This document shows, piece by piece, positions 22,718 through 32,585 of a stretch of 64,000 nt of DNA. This stretch comes from Candidatus Propionivibrio dominans (GTDB lineage: Bacteria > Pseudomonadota > Gammaproteobacteria > Burkholderiales > Rhodocyclaceae): contig JADJNC010000016.1 in assembly GCA_016709335.1 (NCBI GenBank), positions 1 to 64,000 on the forward strand. Reading direction: 5' to 3'. A model generated the notes under the pieces. That model did not search any database. It was not told the origin of the DNA and saw only the letters and a list, made by a program, of their open reading frames with translations. The translations under genes and the position numbers were made by a program. Position 1 is the stretch's first letter. Each line of letters begins with the position of its first letter.

Positions 22718-23703
22718 GCGCCAAAGCCACCACCAAACCGCGGGCCGTCGAGCTCCTGCTGTCGCCGGTCAACAACCACCAGCTTGCCAATCTGTGCGGC
22801 GCGCTCGACGAGAACCTGCGCCAGATCGAAACCGCGCTCGATGTGTCGATCGCCCGGCGCGGCGAGCGCTTCACGCTGCGTGGCGAACCGGCGCAGACGG
22901 CGCGCGCCTCCGAGGCGCTGCAAATGTTTTATGCGCTGGCCAGGGATACGCTCTCGGTCGATGAAATCCAGCTCGGTCTGATCGAGCTGGTCAATCGCCC
23001 GGCACTCCGGGAGGCGTCGATCGGCAGCCTGTCGCCGACGCTGATGACGCGCAAGACCGAGTTGCACGGCCGCACGCCGCGCCAGGTCGAGTACCTGACG
23101 CATATCCAGGAGCACGACATCACCTTCGGCACCGGCCCGGCCGGTACCGGCAAGACCTATCTGGCGGTAGCTTCGGCGGTCGATGCCATCGAGCGCGAAC
23201 TGGTGCAACGCATCGTGCTCACCCGCCCGGCGGTCGAGGCCGGCGAGCGGCTCGGTTTCCTGCCCGGCGATCTGGCGCAGAAGGTCGATCCCTACCTGCG
23301 CCCGCTCTATGACGCGCTCTATGACCTGATGGGCTTCGACAAGGTGGCCAAACTCTTCGAGCGCGGCGCGATCGAGATCGCCCCGCTGGCCTACATGCGC
23401 GGGCGCACGCTGAACCATGCCTTCATCATCCTCGACGAGGCGCAGAACACGACGCCCGAGCAGATGAAGATGTTCCTGACGCGCATCGGCATCGGCGCCA
23501 AGGCGGTGGTCACCGGCGACGTGACGCAGATCGACCTGCAACGCGGGCAGAAGAGCGGGCTGATCGAGGCGCGCCAGATTCTCCGGGAGGTGCGCGGCAT
23601 CGCCTTTACCGAATTCCAGAAGGATGACGTGGTGCGTCACCCGCTGGTCGCGCGCATCGTCTCCGCTTACGAAGCGCATACGGCTTCGCTGGAAGGCAAA
23701 TGA
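22714..23703 (+). CDS. phoH: PhoH-family ATPase (YbeZ)
   Basis: 329 residues. Walker [13 protein letters not shown] is near residue 143, and [20 protein letters not shown] is Walker B with the family signature. YbeZ works with the YbeY RNase in rRNA maturation and ribosome quality control. The gene overlaps both neighbours by ATGA and sits in the usual miaB-ybeZ-ybeY order. Confidence 0.96.
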   Translation: MSAKATTKPRAVELLLSPVNNHQLANLCGALDENLRQIETALDVSIARRGERFTLRGEPAQTARASEALQMFYALARDTLSVDEIQLGLIELVNRPALREASIGSLSPTLMTRKTELHGRTPRQVEYLTHIQEHDITFGTGPAGTGKTYLAVASAVDAIERELVQRIVLTRPAVEAGERLGFLPGDLAQKVDPYLRPLYDALYDLMGFDKVAKLFERGAIEIAPLAYMRGRTLNHAFIILDEAQNTTPEQMKMFLTRIGIGAKAVVTGDVTQIDLQRGQKSGLIEARQILREVRGIAFTEFQKDDVVRHPLVARIVSAYEAHTASLEGK

Positions 23704-24146
23704 GCAGCCGGCGACTCAATCTGAGCGTGCAATATGTCTGTAACAAAACGGGATTACCCTTGCGCCCGCAGATTCGTCGCTGGGCGCGTGCCGCGGTGCA
23801 GGGCGGAGGACAGGTGACCATCCGCTTTGTCGATAGCCCGGAAGGGCAGTCGCTTAACCGTGACTATCGCGGCAAGGATTATGCCACCAACGTATTGTCC
23901 TTCCCGTATGCCAGCACGCCGATCCTGTGCGGCGACCTGGTCCTCTGCGCGCCGGTGGTCGAGCGCGAAGCTGGCGAACAGGGCAAGCCGGCGGAAGCCC
24001 ATTACGCGCATCTGATCGTGCATGGCCTGCTGCACCTGCAGGGTCATGATCACGAAAGCCGCAAGGATGCTCGCCAGATGGAGAATCATGAGCGCGCCAT
24101 TCTAGCCGAACTCGGCTATGCCGATCCGTATGCGGGCGAGGAGTAA
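23700..24146 (+). CDS. ybeY: Endoribonuclease YbeY
   Basis: 148 residues. The zinc motif [12 protein letters not shown] (HX3HX5H) is near residues 108-119. [17 protein letters not shown] is the second conserved block. The metal-dependent RNase acts in 16S rRNA 3' maturation. Normal length. Confidence 0.97.
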   Translation: MSSRRLNLSVQYVCNKTGLPLRPQIRRWARAAVQGGGQVTIRFVDSPEGQSLNRDYRGKDYATNVLSFPYASTPILCGDLVLCAPVVEREAGEQGKPAEAHYAHLIVHGLLHLQGHDHESRKDARQMENHERAILAELGYADPYAGEE

Positions 24147-24709
24147 GGACAAGCGGCGGCAGGCAATGCCAGGTATCACTTGAACAACCGTAAAATCTCA
24201 TTTGACGCAGAGTAAAATCAGGAAAGGGCAAAGGTGTATGAAAAGGAAGCTGAGCAACTGGATGAAGGCTATCGATTTACACTCTGCGCGCTATGCGGTG
24301 TTGCGATCTGCTTTGAAAGCACGGTAAATTTGTTCTGGCGCTAACTCATCCTAGAAACCGCAGTTGAGCGCGACAAATTGGCCGCAACACCAAGTTTGGC
24401 GAGGGTTTGGCCCTCACCCCAACCCTCTCCCGCAGGGAGAGGGGGTTTGCACCCTTCGCCCTGCGGGAGAAGGGCCGGGGATGAGGGCCTACGATATTGG
24501 CATTACGCTCAACTGCGTTTTTTAGGCTCATTGAAATACCGTCATTCCGGGCTTGATCCGGAATCCAGTTCGTTAATCAAACATTTCTCTTTAAAAAGCT
24601 TGATCAGATGGACGAATCTGGATTCCGGCTTTCGCCGGAATGACAGTGGACTGTTGGAACAAATTCACCCTGGCGTTGAATGAGTTTGCAATTGATTTTT
24701 TCAGGATCC
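24147..24709. other. Intergenic region with dispersed repeats
   Basis: 24350-24436 is the inverted partner of 1-83. 24420-24485 contains a CCCTCTCCCGCAGGGAGAGG palindrome. 24540-24650 has two copies of an ATTCCGG(..)CCGGAAT palindrome, related to 1395 and 3800, with AGCTTGATCAGATGGACGAA also found near 1370. No gene is supported. The insertion separates ybeY from corC. Confidence 0.7.
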
Positions 24710-25552
24710 ATGGACATTAACCCAGACAAACAACCCGGCTTTTTCGAGCGGCTTTCCTCCCTCCTGCTGCGCGAACCGGAAGACAGGGAACAACTCATCA
24801 AACTGCTGCATTCAGCGCATGAGCGCGATCTGCTTGACGCTGACGCGCTGTCGATCACCGAGGGCGCGCTCGCGGCCTCAGAAATCAGCGTGCGCGATGT
24901 GATGGTGCCGCGTGCCCAGATGCAGGTCATCGACATTGACGACCCGCTGGACGAAATCATTGCCCAGGTCAATCATACGGCGCACTCGCGCTTTCCGGTG
25001 ATCGGCGGCAATCGCGACAACGTGATCGGCCTGCTGCTGGCCAAGGACCTGCTGCGCGTGCAGAGCGATGGTAAATTCAGCCTGCGCGAATGGCTGCGTC
25101 CGGCCGTCTTCATCCCCGAGTCCAAGCGGCTGAATGTGCTGCTGCGCGAGTTCCGCGTATCGCACAACCACATGGCGGTGGTGCTCGACGAATACGCCGG
25201 CGTCTGCGGTCTGGTTACCATCGAGGACGTTCTCGAACAGATCGTCGGCGAGATCGAGGACGAATACGATTTTGACGAAGACGACGACAATATCCAGCTC
25301 GATCAGGGTGGCCGTTATCGCGTCAAGGCGCAAACCAGCATCGAGGACTTCAACGCCCTCCTCGGCACCCGTTTCAGCAACGAGGCGTGCAATACCGTCG
25401 GCGGCCTGATCCTGAATCATCTCGGCCGGGTGCCCAAACGCAACGAAGCCATCGACCTTGGCGGCATGCACTTTCTGGTCTTGCGAGCTGACAGTCGCCG
25501 CTTGTACACGCTGCTGGTCAGCGCCGCCCTGAACGCCGATGATCCGGGCTGA
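24710..25552 (+). CDS. corC: CorC/HlyC-family CBS-domain protein (YbeX)
   Basis: 280 residues from ATG 24710 (MDINPDKQPGFFERLSSLLL). Two CBS domains (VRDVMVPRAQMQVIDIDDPL, then DEYAGVCGLVTIEDVLEQIV) are followed by the acidic EIEDEYDFDEDDDN and a CorC/HlyC C-terminal domain (YRVKAQTSIEDFNALLGTRF). It is linked to Mg/Co homeostasis and ribosome function in the ybeX-lnt operon. An ATG at 24680 is in frame but less typical. Confidence 0.94.
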   Translation: MDINPDKQPGFFERLSSLLLREPEDREQLIKLLHSAHERDLLDADALSITEGALAASEISVRDVMVPRAQMQVIDIDDPLDEIIAQVNHTAHSRFPVIGGNRDNVIGLLLAKDLLRVQSDGKFSLREWLRPAVFIPESKRLNVLLREFRVSHNHMAVVLDEYAGVCGLVTIEDVLEQIVGEIEDEYDFDEDDDNIQLDQGGRYRVKAQTSIEDFNALLGTRFSNEACNTVGGLILNHLGRVPKRNEAIDLGGMHFLVLRADSRRLYTLLVSAALNADDPG

Positions 25553-27095
25553 GTCGTTCACACTGCGCCTGGTCTTTGCGCTGCTGCTTGGCGCTGCGAG
25601 TGTTCCGGCCTATGCACCGCTCGGCTGGTTCGCGCTGCTGTGGCTGACGCTCGGAGGCCTGTTCGCGCTGCTTGGCCTGGCCGCCAACGACAGGCAGGGA
25701 AAATTCAGGGATGCCCTCAACGGCGCACTGATCGGCGCTGCCTTTGGCTTTGGCCTGTTCATTACCGGCGTGTCGTGGGTTTATGTCAGCCTGAGCACTT
25801 TCGGCGGCATGCCGGCGCCGGTTGCCGCGCTGGCTACCTTTCTCTTCTGCTGCGTTCTGGCGCTATTCCCGGCACTGGCCGGTGCACTGATTGTCCGTTT
25901 CTCGCCGACCGGCTGGTGGCAACGCTGCCTGTTCTTCGCCGCGCTGTGGGCGCTTGCCGAATGGCTGCGCGGCTGGGTGTTGACCGGCTTTCCATGGCTG
26001 GCGGTTGGCTATTCGCAGGTGCCGCCCAGCCCGCTTGCCGGATTTGCTCCGCTGCTCGGCGTCTATGGTGTCTCTCTGCTGACCGTGCTCGTTGCGGCGC
26101 TGATCTGCGAAGTATTCCGCCGCTGGATGTCGGTTGAACCCTGCCCCGTTTCGCGCTGGCCACTGGCAACACTGCGCTGGTGCCCGGCACTGCCGATTGT
26201 GCTGGTCGGCCTGCTGCTGGCCGCGGGTTCTTTGTTGCGTGAAGTGCGCTGGACAGCGCCGCAGGGGGCGCCGATCAGCGTCGCCCTGCTGCAGGGCAAT
26301 GTACCGCAGGATCTCAAATGGCGACCGGAGAAATTCAACGAGTCGCTGCGCATCTATTACCGCCTGGCGTACGATAATCCGGCGCAACTGACGGTACTGC
26401 CGGAAACCGCGCTGCCGGCTTTTCTTGGGCAGGTTCCACCCGAATATCTCGACGAACTGAAAAAGCTCGCCGAACGCCAGCACGGCGACATGCTCCTGGG
26501 TATTTCCATCAGCGATGGCACGCAATATACCAATAGCGCGATCAGCCTTGGCCAGTCAGCGACGCAACGCTACAGCAAGTCGCACCTGGTGCCTTTTGGC
26601 GAATTCGTGCCGCCCGGCTTTGCCTGGTTTCTGGCCATGGCCAATATCCCGATGTCAGACTTTACGCCGGGTGCGCAGACCCAGGCGCCGATGAACATCG
26701 CCGGGCAGAAGGTGGCGGTAAATATCTGCTACGAGGATGCCTTCGGCGAGGAAATCATCCGCGCGCTCCCCGAAGCGACGCTGCTGGTGAATCTGTCCAA
26801 TGTCGCCTGGTTCGGTGACTCGCTGGCGCCGGCGCAGCACTTGCAGATCGCCCAGATGCGCGCCCTCGAAAGCGGCCGCATGATGCTGCGCGCGACCAAC
26901 ACCGGAATGACCGCCATTATCGGCGCCGACGGACAGGTTCAGGCCGTTCTGAAACCCTTCACCCGCGCCGCATTGCGCGGCGAAGTACAGGCCTACACAG
27001 GCGCCACACCCTATGTACGCGCCGGCAACTGGCCGGTGATTGTGCTTGCGCTGCTGCTGATCGCTGGTTTTTGCCGGCGCAAAGCCGTATCCTGA
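25539..27095 (+). CDS. lnt: Apolipoprotein N-acyltransferase
   Basis: 518 residues. Six or more membrane helices occupy residues 1-230, and a nitrilase-type periplasmic domain follows. The catalytic triad is visible: Glu in VLPETALPAF near 285, Lys in RYSKSHLVPFGEFVP near 350, Cys in VNICYEDAFGEE near 395. It completes lipoprotein maturation in the inner membrane. The start overlaps corC by 14 bases. Confidence 0.96.
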   Translation: MIRAESFTLRLVFALLLGAASVPAYAPLGWFALLWLTLGGLFALLGLAANDRQGKFRDALNGALIGAAFGFGLFITGVSWVYVSLSTFGGMPAPVAALATFLFCCVLALFPALAGALIVRFSPTGWWQRCLFFAALWALAEWLRGWVLTGFPWLAVGYSQVPPSPLAGFAPLLGVYGVSLLTVLVAALICEVFRRWMSVEPCPVSRWPLATLRWCPALPIVLVGLLLAAGSLLREVRWTAPQGAPISVALLQGNVPQDLKWRPEKFNESLRIYYRLAYDNPAQLTVLPETALPAFLGQVPPEYLDELKKLAERQHGDMLLGISISDGTQYTNSAISLGQSATQRYSKSHLVPFGEFVPPGFAWFLAMANIPMSDFTPGAQTQAPMNIAGQKVAVNICYEDAFGEEIIRALPEATLLVNLSNVAWFGDSLAPAQHLQIAQMRALESGRMMLRATNTGMTAIIGADGQVQAVLKPFTRAALRGEVQAYTGATPYVRAGNWPVIVLALLLIAGFCRRKAVS

Positions 27096-27125
27096 AGCAG
27101 CAAGAATTCACCGGAGGATCGCCGC

Positions 27126-27548
27126 ATGGCCCTGCTTTCCTGGTCCGATCAGTATCTGATCGGCAATGACATCATCGATACCGAGCACAAGGAGTTGTTC
27201 CGCCTGATCAACGACTTTCATACCCACTGGGTGGACGCGCAGGATCGCCGGGACATCGCCCGTGTTCTGAATCATTTGATCGCCTATGCCCAGATGCATT
27301 TTCAGCACGAAGAGAACATCATGGAGGCTGCTGGCTACCCGAATCTCCTCCAGCACCAGCATACCCACGAAGCCCTGATCGACTCGATCTTCCAGTTGCA
27401 CCAGTCCTACAGCGAAGGCAACCTGCACCTTGAAATCGACACGATGAAGTTCGTCAGGAACTGGCTGATCGAACATATCCTGAAAAGCGACTACCTGTTC
27501 CGTGACTTTCTGAAGCGGCAGAAAAGTTCCGGAGAGGCGGTAGCGTAG
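27126..27548 (+). CDS. Bacteriohemerythrin
   Basis: 140 residues. Diiron ligands of hemerythrin are visible: H21 in DTEHKELF, H and E in HFQHEENIM near residues 57-61, the His cluster of LLQHQHTHEAL, and H-x4-D in EHILKSDYLF near 117-122. It binds oxygen reversibly in the cytoplasm and suits a microaerophilic life. It starts 30 bp after lnt with a GGAGG ribosome binding site. Confidence 0.95.
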   Translation: MALLSWSDQYLIGNDIIDTEHKELFRLINDFHTHWVDAQDRRDIARVLNHLIAYAQMHFQHEENIMEAAGYPNLLQHQHTHEALIDSIFQLHQSYSEGNLHLEIDTMKFVRNWLIEHILKSDYLFRDFLKRQKSSGEAVA

Positions 27549-27683
27549 ACGGTCGGCCACGAGTGTAAGGGCGCGTTTTCATTTTGCTCTGATTTGAAGG
27601 GAATTCACGCTGAACCCTTTCGGCTACTTTCAGTTGGATGATGTAGCCGACTGCCTTCAAGAATGAAGGAATCTCAACACAGG

Positions 27684-28358
27684 TTAGTTCTCATTGAGAA
27701 CAATCCGACCTGCTTCGACACTGATATAACCGCGTTGCTCCAGATCCTTCATCACACGGCTGACCATCTCGCGCGAGGCGCCAACCATCTTGGCCATATC
27801 CTGTTTGCTTACCTTGCGACGGATCACGCGTAAACCGTATTCTTCGACAGAACTATCGAATAGCAGTTTGGCAACGCGCCCGTAGACATCCATCAGCGCC
27901 AGACTCTCGATTTTTTGGTTTGCGTCGCGCAAACGTAACACTAAGCTCTTCATGATATTCAGACACAGATTGACGTTTCCAGCCAGTGCTCTTGTGAAAT
28001 CCCCTCTGGCAATCGCCAGCAGATCACAATTTTCTTCGGCGATCACATCGGCCGAGCGCGGCGACCCGTCAATAAGCGCCATCTCGCCAAAGCACTCGCC
28101 GACGCCGAGCACGGTCAGAATCACCTCACGTCCTTCCGTGTCGCGATTAAGCACTTTCGCGCGCCCGCTCATGATGACGAAAAGCGAGTCTGTGCTGTCC
28201 CCCGCACGAACAATCGTCGTGTGACGCTTCACCTTGCGGTGAACGGCCATTCTGGCCAACTGCTCAAGTTGCACATCGGGCGTCCCGGCAAACATCGGAA
28301 TATTATGCAATAAGGTCAGACTAGACGTCTTCTCAGCTTGATGCGGTATCGCGTGCAT
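27684..28358 (-). CDS. Crp/Fnr-family transcription regulator
   Basis: 224 residues from ATG 28358, preceded by AAAGAGAGA. The cyclic-nucleotide-binding domain covers residues 20-135 (GDSTDSLFVIMSGRAKVLNR, then LGVGECFGEMALIDGSPRSA, close to the cAMP-pocket FGExALxxxxPR(S/T)A motif). The winged helix is SKQDMAKMVGASREMVSRVM near residues 175-195. No N-terminal cysteine cluster, so it is Crp-like rather than oxygen-sensing Fnr-like. It is convergent with the hemerythrin gene. Confidence 0.94.
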   Translation of the reverse strand: MHAIPHQAEKTSSLTLLHNIPMFAGTPDVQLEQLARMAVHRKVKRHTTIVRAGDSTDSLFVIMSGRAKVLNRDTEGREVILTVLGVGECFGEMALIDGSPRSADVIAEENCDLLAIARGDFTRALAGNVNLCLNIMKSLVLRLRDANQKIESLALMDVYGRVAKLLFDSSVEEYGLRVIRRKVSKQDMAKMVGASREMVSRVMKDLEQRGYISVEAGRIVLNEN

Positions 28359-28635
28359 TGATCTCTCTTTCGTTTGATGTGTTTTAGTGTGAGAGTGTAG
28401 AAGGGTATTGCCGCGCAATCTGGAAAGATTTCAAACTATGGCTTTCCGAAACGTTTTGATTGTATAAAGTCTGAGCGTTCGCATCCCATTTCGTCGAGTA
28501 CGTAATCCTAAGAATTTCGAAAAAGCAAAGGCGCGGACGTTAGATCATAGCCAGTGGCCCCTGGAATTTCCAACATGGTTACCGTGGGCAGGGGCAAATA
28601 AAGCAGAAGCATTACGGTTGAACCGTGCGGTTGGC

Positions 28636-28884
28636 CTAACATTTTGAGCGTAGCTCAATTTCAAACATCCCCCGAATAGTATGCTGAAGGAGTTGCAGGC
28701 TTTTGTGACGAATAACAGCGGTCTGGTTCAATACGCGTGATTGCACGGAATCGGGGACACATCGAATGTTCATATAGTGATGCGCGTTAGCAACCTTGCC
28801 GTCGGCTGTGAGGTACATGATCACCGAATCGACAACCTGAGCAGTAAGTGTGTCAAAGCGTTGATTGGATTGAGCTGAATCCAT
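28636..28884 (-). CDS. Small hypothetical protein
   Basis: 82 residues from ATG 28884 (GGGAG seven bases upstream; ATG 28896 is an alternative). The chain reads MDSAQSNQRFDTLTAQVVDS, then VIMYLTADGKVANAHHYMNI. It has no recognised domain. It stands alone between the Crp-like regulator and a GC-rich segment. Confidence 0.5.
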   Translation of the reverse strand: MDSAQSNQRFDTLTAQVVDSVIMYLTADGKVANAHHYMNIRCVPDSVQSRVLNQTAVIRHKSLQLLQHTIRGMFEIELRSKC

Positions 28885-28896
28885 GCCGTCTCCCAT

Positions 28897-30520
28897 TTAA
28901 CTTTTTGTCCAACTGGTTCTTGTCAGATATTAGATTATTATGCTTGTGTTCAACAAGCTGTGAATCTAACATAAGTAAGTTTTAGTCGAAATGTCCAGCC
29001 TTGTCCAACGTGGTATGAGCCTGGCGAGGGCGTATTTCCACCAGGAATGAGCCTGAGGGAAGGGGGGTTGAGATGTGGGTTGATCATTGCAAGCATGGTG
29101 ATCACATGAACGGCCGGCTGCCCGATTGGCATCGGCGTTTCTCAGTGCGCGTTGGTCTCTGCGGCGGCGCGATCGCGGGCGGTATGTCCTCAGCCGGGTA
29201 CTCGCGCGCTACCCTGGTCGCACAAACGCGCGTGGGCTGCTCGCGGCCTGCAGCCCCGCGGCTCAGCCGTGCTCGATCGCCTGGTGACCCGCTGGCAACG
29301 CAACCGCTTGGCCGAGTCCCCTGCCAGCGCTTCGGGCCAGCGCACCCTTTACGCGTAAATACCGCGGTCGATGTGGCGTTGCTCGTCGTGGATCAGGCCA
29401 TGAAGACGTCCCTTTTGCGCGCGCCTCCGGGGTACGGGTCCGCTTGAACGCCTGGCCGTATCTGTCTGATCACCTGGCGGTGCGGCGCGCGCCGTGTGCC
29501 GGTCGGCGTCGTGCCCCCGCCCGGGGCGTGCCGGCTTTGTGCGCTCGTCCGTTCTCGGCGTGGGCGGCGTCAAAGGCGTCTCTCCTGTGTCTGCCGTGGC
29601 GTGGCGGGTCGGGCCTGCGTGCAGGGCTCGTGGCATTCCCTTTGCCGGTGCTCGGGTTGTCTGGGCGCGTTTCCGTTCGTGTCCTCGGCTTTCATTCCGC
29701 ATGGCCCGGTACATCAATCATCGGTCGCCAGCTGCTGGAGAAGCTGGCATCGGGCAGCGTCCGCTCGCGCACAGTAACCTGGCCGGCAGAGCCAGCGTGG
29801 TGCGCGCATGGGCTTGAGCATATCCCGCAGCACTTTGCCCACCGTCAATGCGTTCTACCAGAAACCTTTATCCCTGGCTCAATCTGCGCCCGTGTTGCCG
29901 CGTCCCCGCCAGGCAGGTCGTCCGTGGCTGGTGGGTGCTTGGTGGTTGAGTGGGCTGGTCCGCTCAAGCGGGTCCCGGTAGCCGCCGGGCTCAGGCCAGT
30001 CCGACCGACCTGGCCGCCGCTCAGGCCGCCGTGCCAAGCGTGATTTTGTTTGCCGGTTTGTAAAACCAAACGCCAGCCTCGCGGTCCTGTCGCGCTCCGC
30101 TGCCGGGCACCATGCTGCGCAATCCGCCTGCCGGGAGCCCTGCGGCCGCATTCTGCTCTTCATCAAGTCAAATCAAGCGCGGTTGGCTTCCTGGCGTAAA
30201 CCCTTAGACTGCTTTTAACCCGTCAACCATACATCAAAGTCATCTAGCCCAACCTCGTTCAGGCTCATACCTGAATTGGAAAATACTTGTCCAGGGGTTG
30301 TTTTTGGTACGGTCAAAGGGTCGTGCCATTGATTGGGGGCTCAACGAAGCGATGCCGGAATCAAGATTTCAATCTGTTGCGCTTGGATCGATCTGTTGAA
30401 CAACCATTGGAAACTTGGTTGCTGTCATTCAATTTTTACCCAAATGCGCGAAAAGCCTCGTCCAAACGATCTGGTTGCGAAGCAACCTTTAGGCGAAGCC
30501 GTCGAGTTTGGTCGGGGATG
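28897..30520. other. 1.6-kb region without a convincing gene; possible degenerate element at 29018-30285
   Basis: Two near repeats, TATGAGCCTGGCGAGG (29021) and AATGAGCCTGAGGGAAGG (29045), are matched in inverse orientation at about 30245-30285 (reverse strand TATGAGCCTGAACGAGG). Between them 29100-30060 is very GC-rich and G/T-skewed. It has several overlapping frames of 90-200 codons, none with family features. 30170-30520 is ordinary spacer before the IS element. Confidence 0.45.
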
Positions 30521-30558
30521 GATAGCGCGGACGCCGTAGGCGTCCTTGCCCTTGGTTG

Positions 30559-30974
30559 TTAATCGGGTGTTGCCTGCTGCTCAATGTATTGCCGGATGAT
30601 GCTAATCGGTGCGCCGCCACAGGAGGCGGCAAAATAACTTAGCGACCACAATCCACCTTTGAGATAGTAGTGTTGGGCCATATCCGGTCTTTCCTTGCGC
30701 AGAACCCGGCTAGAAGCCCCTTTGAGACTGTTCCCAAGGCCGATACGGCAACCTTGGGCGGATAGTTCACCAGCAAATGCACGTGGTCACGCTCGCCGTC
30801 CATTTCCACCAGTTCTGCCTCAAAGCCGGTACATGTTTTAGCGAACAGTTCTTTGAGCCGGGAAATTGCATCGCTATCGAAGACCTTGCGGCGATATTTC
30901 GCCACAAAAATCAGGTGGACATGCATGTTAAAAACACAGTGCCGCCCGTGTCGAATATCATTGTTTGTTGGCAT
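30559..30974 (-). pseudogene. tnpA: IS200-type transposase TnpA, frameshifted
   Basis: The frame starts MPTNNDIRHGRHCVFNMHVH, with HVHLIF (the HUH pair) and DHVHLLVNYPPKVAVSAL. Near 30740 the frame shifts. In the next frame it continues as GASSRVLRKERPDMAQHYYL, then SYFAASCGGAPISIIRQYIE and QQATPD with stop at 30559. One lost base explains this. The catalytic tyrosine (RQYIEQQ) lies after the shift, so the product of the present sequence should be inactive. Confidence 0.9.
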
Positions 30975-30995
30975 AGACCAAACTATAATTGACCT

Positions 30996-32213
30996 ATGAA
31001 CCGCTTGCAAGCCTACAAGTACGAACTACAGCCCAACTGCGAACAGCAGCGCAATATGCGCCGCTTCGCAGGGGCATGTCGCTTCGTCTTTAACAAGGCG
31101 CTGGCGATGCAGAAAGTCAGATACGAGCAGGGCGAGAAGAAGCTGGGCTACGCCGGTCTGTGCAAGTCGCTAACCGAATGGAAAGTGCAAACTGAGACGA
31201 TTTGGCTGACCGAAACACCCTCTCAGGCATTGCAGCAAACCCTCAAGGATTTGGAACGAGCCTACACCAACTTCTTTGCCAAACGCGCCGACTTCCCGCG
31301 CTTCAAGAAAAAAGGCCAATCGGACAGCTTCCGCTACCCGCAGGGCTACAAGCTCGATCAGGGCAATTCCCGAATCTTCCTGCCCAAGCTGGGCTGGATT
31401 CGCTATCGCAACAGCCGGGACATGCTCGGCACAGCGAAGAACATCACCGTATCGAGCAACGGCGGCAAATGGTTTGTGTCTATCCAGAACGAGCGCGAAG
31501 TCGAACAGCCCGTTCACCCGGCCACGGCCATCGTTGGCATCGATGTCGGAATCACCCGATTCGCCGCCCTGAGCGACGGTAGCCACATCGAGCCGCTCAA
31601 CACCTTCAGGAAACATCAAACACGACTCGCCCGCTACCAGCGGGCCATGCCTCGCAAAGTGAAGTTCAGCAACAACTGGAAAAAGGCGAAAGCCAAAGTC
31701 CAGAAGCTCCATACCCGCATCGCCAATGTCCGCCGCGATTTCCTGCACAAGACTTCAACCACGATCAGCCAAAACCACGCGATCGTGTGTATCGAGGACT
31801 TGCAGGTACGGAATATGTCCAAGTCAGCGGCAGGCAGCAGCGAAGCGCCCGGCAGAAATGTGCGCCAGAAGTCGGGCCTGAACAAATCCATTCTCGATCA
31901 AGGATGGGCCGAGTTCAGGCGGCAACTGGAGTACAAGCAGGTCTGGCGAGGCGGTGAAGTTATCGCGGTTCCCGCGAGGAACACCAGTCGGACTTGTCCA
32001 GCCTGCGGGCATGTCTCGGCAGAGAACCGCCAGACGCAAGCCAAGTTCGGCTGTGTCGATTGCGGCTACGAAGCCAATGCCGATCTTGTCGGCGCGATCA
32101 ATGTTTTAGAGCGAGGGCATCGCTTGTTAGCCTGTGGAGAGTCGGCGCGGTTAGGCCACTCTGCGAAGCAGGAACCCGCCGAAGCGACTAAACGTGAGCT
32201 TGCTCATGCATAG
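30996..32213 (+). CDS. tnpB: TnpB RNA-guided nuclease-like protein
   Basis: 405 residues, apparently intact. RuvC residues: Asp in IVGIDVGITRFAAL near 180, Glu in VCIEDLQVRNMSK near 264, Asp in ANADLVGAINVLERG near 361. The zinc ribbon is CPACGHVSAENRQTQAKFGC and CGYEA near 334-357. The N-terminal helix-turn-helix begins MNRLQAYKYELQPNCEQQRN. TnpB proteins are programmable DNA nucleases guided by an RNA from the element's right end. Confidence 0.96.
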   Translation: MNRLQAYKYELQPNCEQQRNMRRFAGACRFVFNKALAMQKVRYEQGEKKLGYAGLCKSLTEWKVQTETIWLTETPSQALQQTLKDLERAYTNFFAKRADFPRFKKKGQSDSFRYPQGYKLDQGNSRIFLPKLGWIRYRNSRDMLGTAKNITVSSNGGKWFVSIQNEREVEQPVHPATAIVGIDVGITRFAALSDGSHIEPLNTFRKHQTRLARYQRAMPRKVKFSNNWKKAKAKVQKLHTRIANVRRDFLHKTSTTISQNHAIVCIEDLQVRNMSKSAAGSSEAPGRNVRQKSGLNKSILDQGWAEFRRQLEYKQVWRGGEVIAVPARNTSRTCPACGHVSAENRQTQAKFGCVDCGYEANADLVGAINVLERGHRLLACGESARLGHSAKQEPAEATKRELAHA

Positions 32214-32256
32214 CGCCGTAGGAATCTCCGGCCTTCAGGCCGGGGAGGACGTCAAT
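32140..32256 (+). ncRNA. Candidate omega (right-end guide) RNA of the IS605 element
   Basis: The region covers the end of tnpB and the right-end hairpin (32228-32243) with flanking GGAATCT and GGGGAGGACGTCAA. In characterised TnpB systems the guide RNA is processed from this place and extends into the flanking DNA. Boundaries are inferred. Confidence 0.5.
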
Positions 32257-32585
32257 TAAGCCATCAGCATGGTTTATCGGCTTGATTTCACACAACCGGA
32301 TTACCGTAATACCGGCTTCGGCCAGTGTCCAGAACGACAGGTTGGCCTGGGTTCCGGCATTCACAGGAGCGACGAGCAGCTTTTGGTTGTTCGGCAGTCG
32401 GTTGTTTTATATAAGAATAATTGGATACCAAACGCTTAAGTAAGTGCCACTCGGGTCGGTGTCATTTTCTCGGATCTGAATGAATTTCATGCTGACCCAT
32501 TCCGCTTGCTTTCGGCTGTGGAAAAGTTCTGCTGCCTTATTCAGGTCGAGTCTGGAAAGTGCTTTTCATCAACTATGGCAGGTGT
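32257..32585. other. Spacer after the IS element
   Basis: No start-to-stop gene is supported. On the reverse strand about 32265-32385 reads NNQKLLVAPVNAGTQANLSF, then WTLAEAGITVIRLCEIK, open across the segment, which could be a remnant of a gene disrupted by the IS insertion. I do not recognise the family. Confidence 0.35.

Larger units (their letters stand above)
30529..32256 (+). mobile_element. IS200/IS605-family element (decayed tnpA, intact tnpB)
   Basis: Divergent tnpA and tnpB with overlapping upstream regions. The left end has a perfect GGACGCC-GTA-GGCGTCC hairpin at 30529-30545, 14 bp beyond the tnpA stop. The right end has a CCGGCCT-TC-AGGCCGG hairpin at 32228-32243 after tnpB. Such terminal hairpins rather than inverted repeats are typical of IS605. 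Exact ends are uncertain by a few bases. Confidence 0.85.

Noticed and set aside
29349..30166. Several 90-200 codon frames on both strands in the GC-rich block
   Set aside because: They overlap one another on opposite strands, are Arg/Pro/Ala-rich and show no domain or ribosome binding site.
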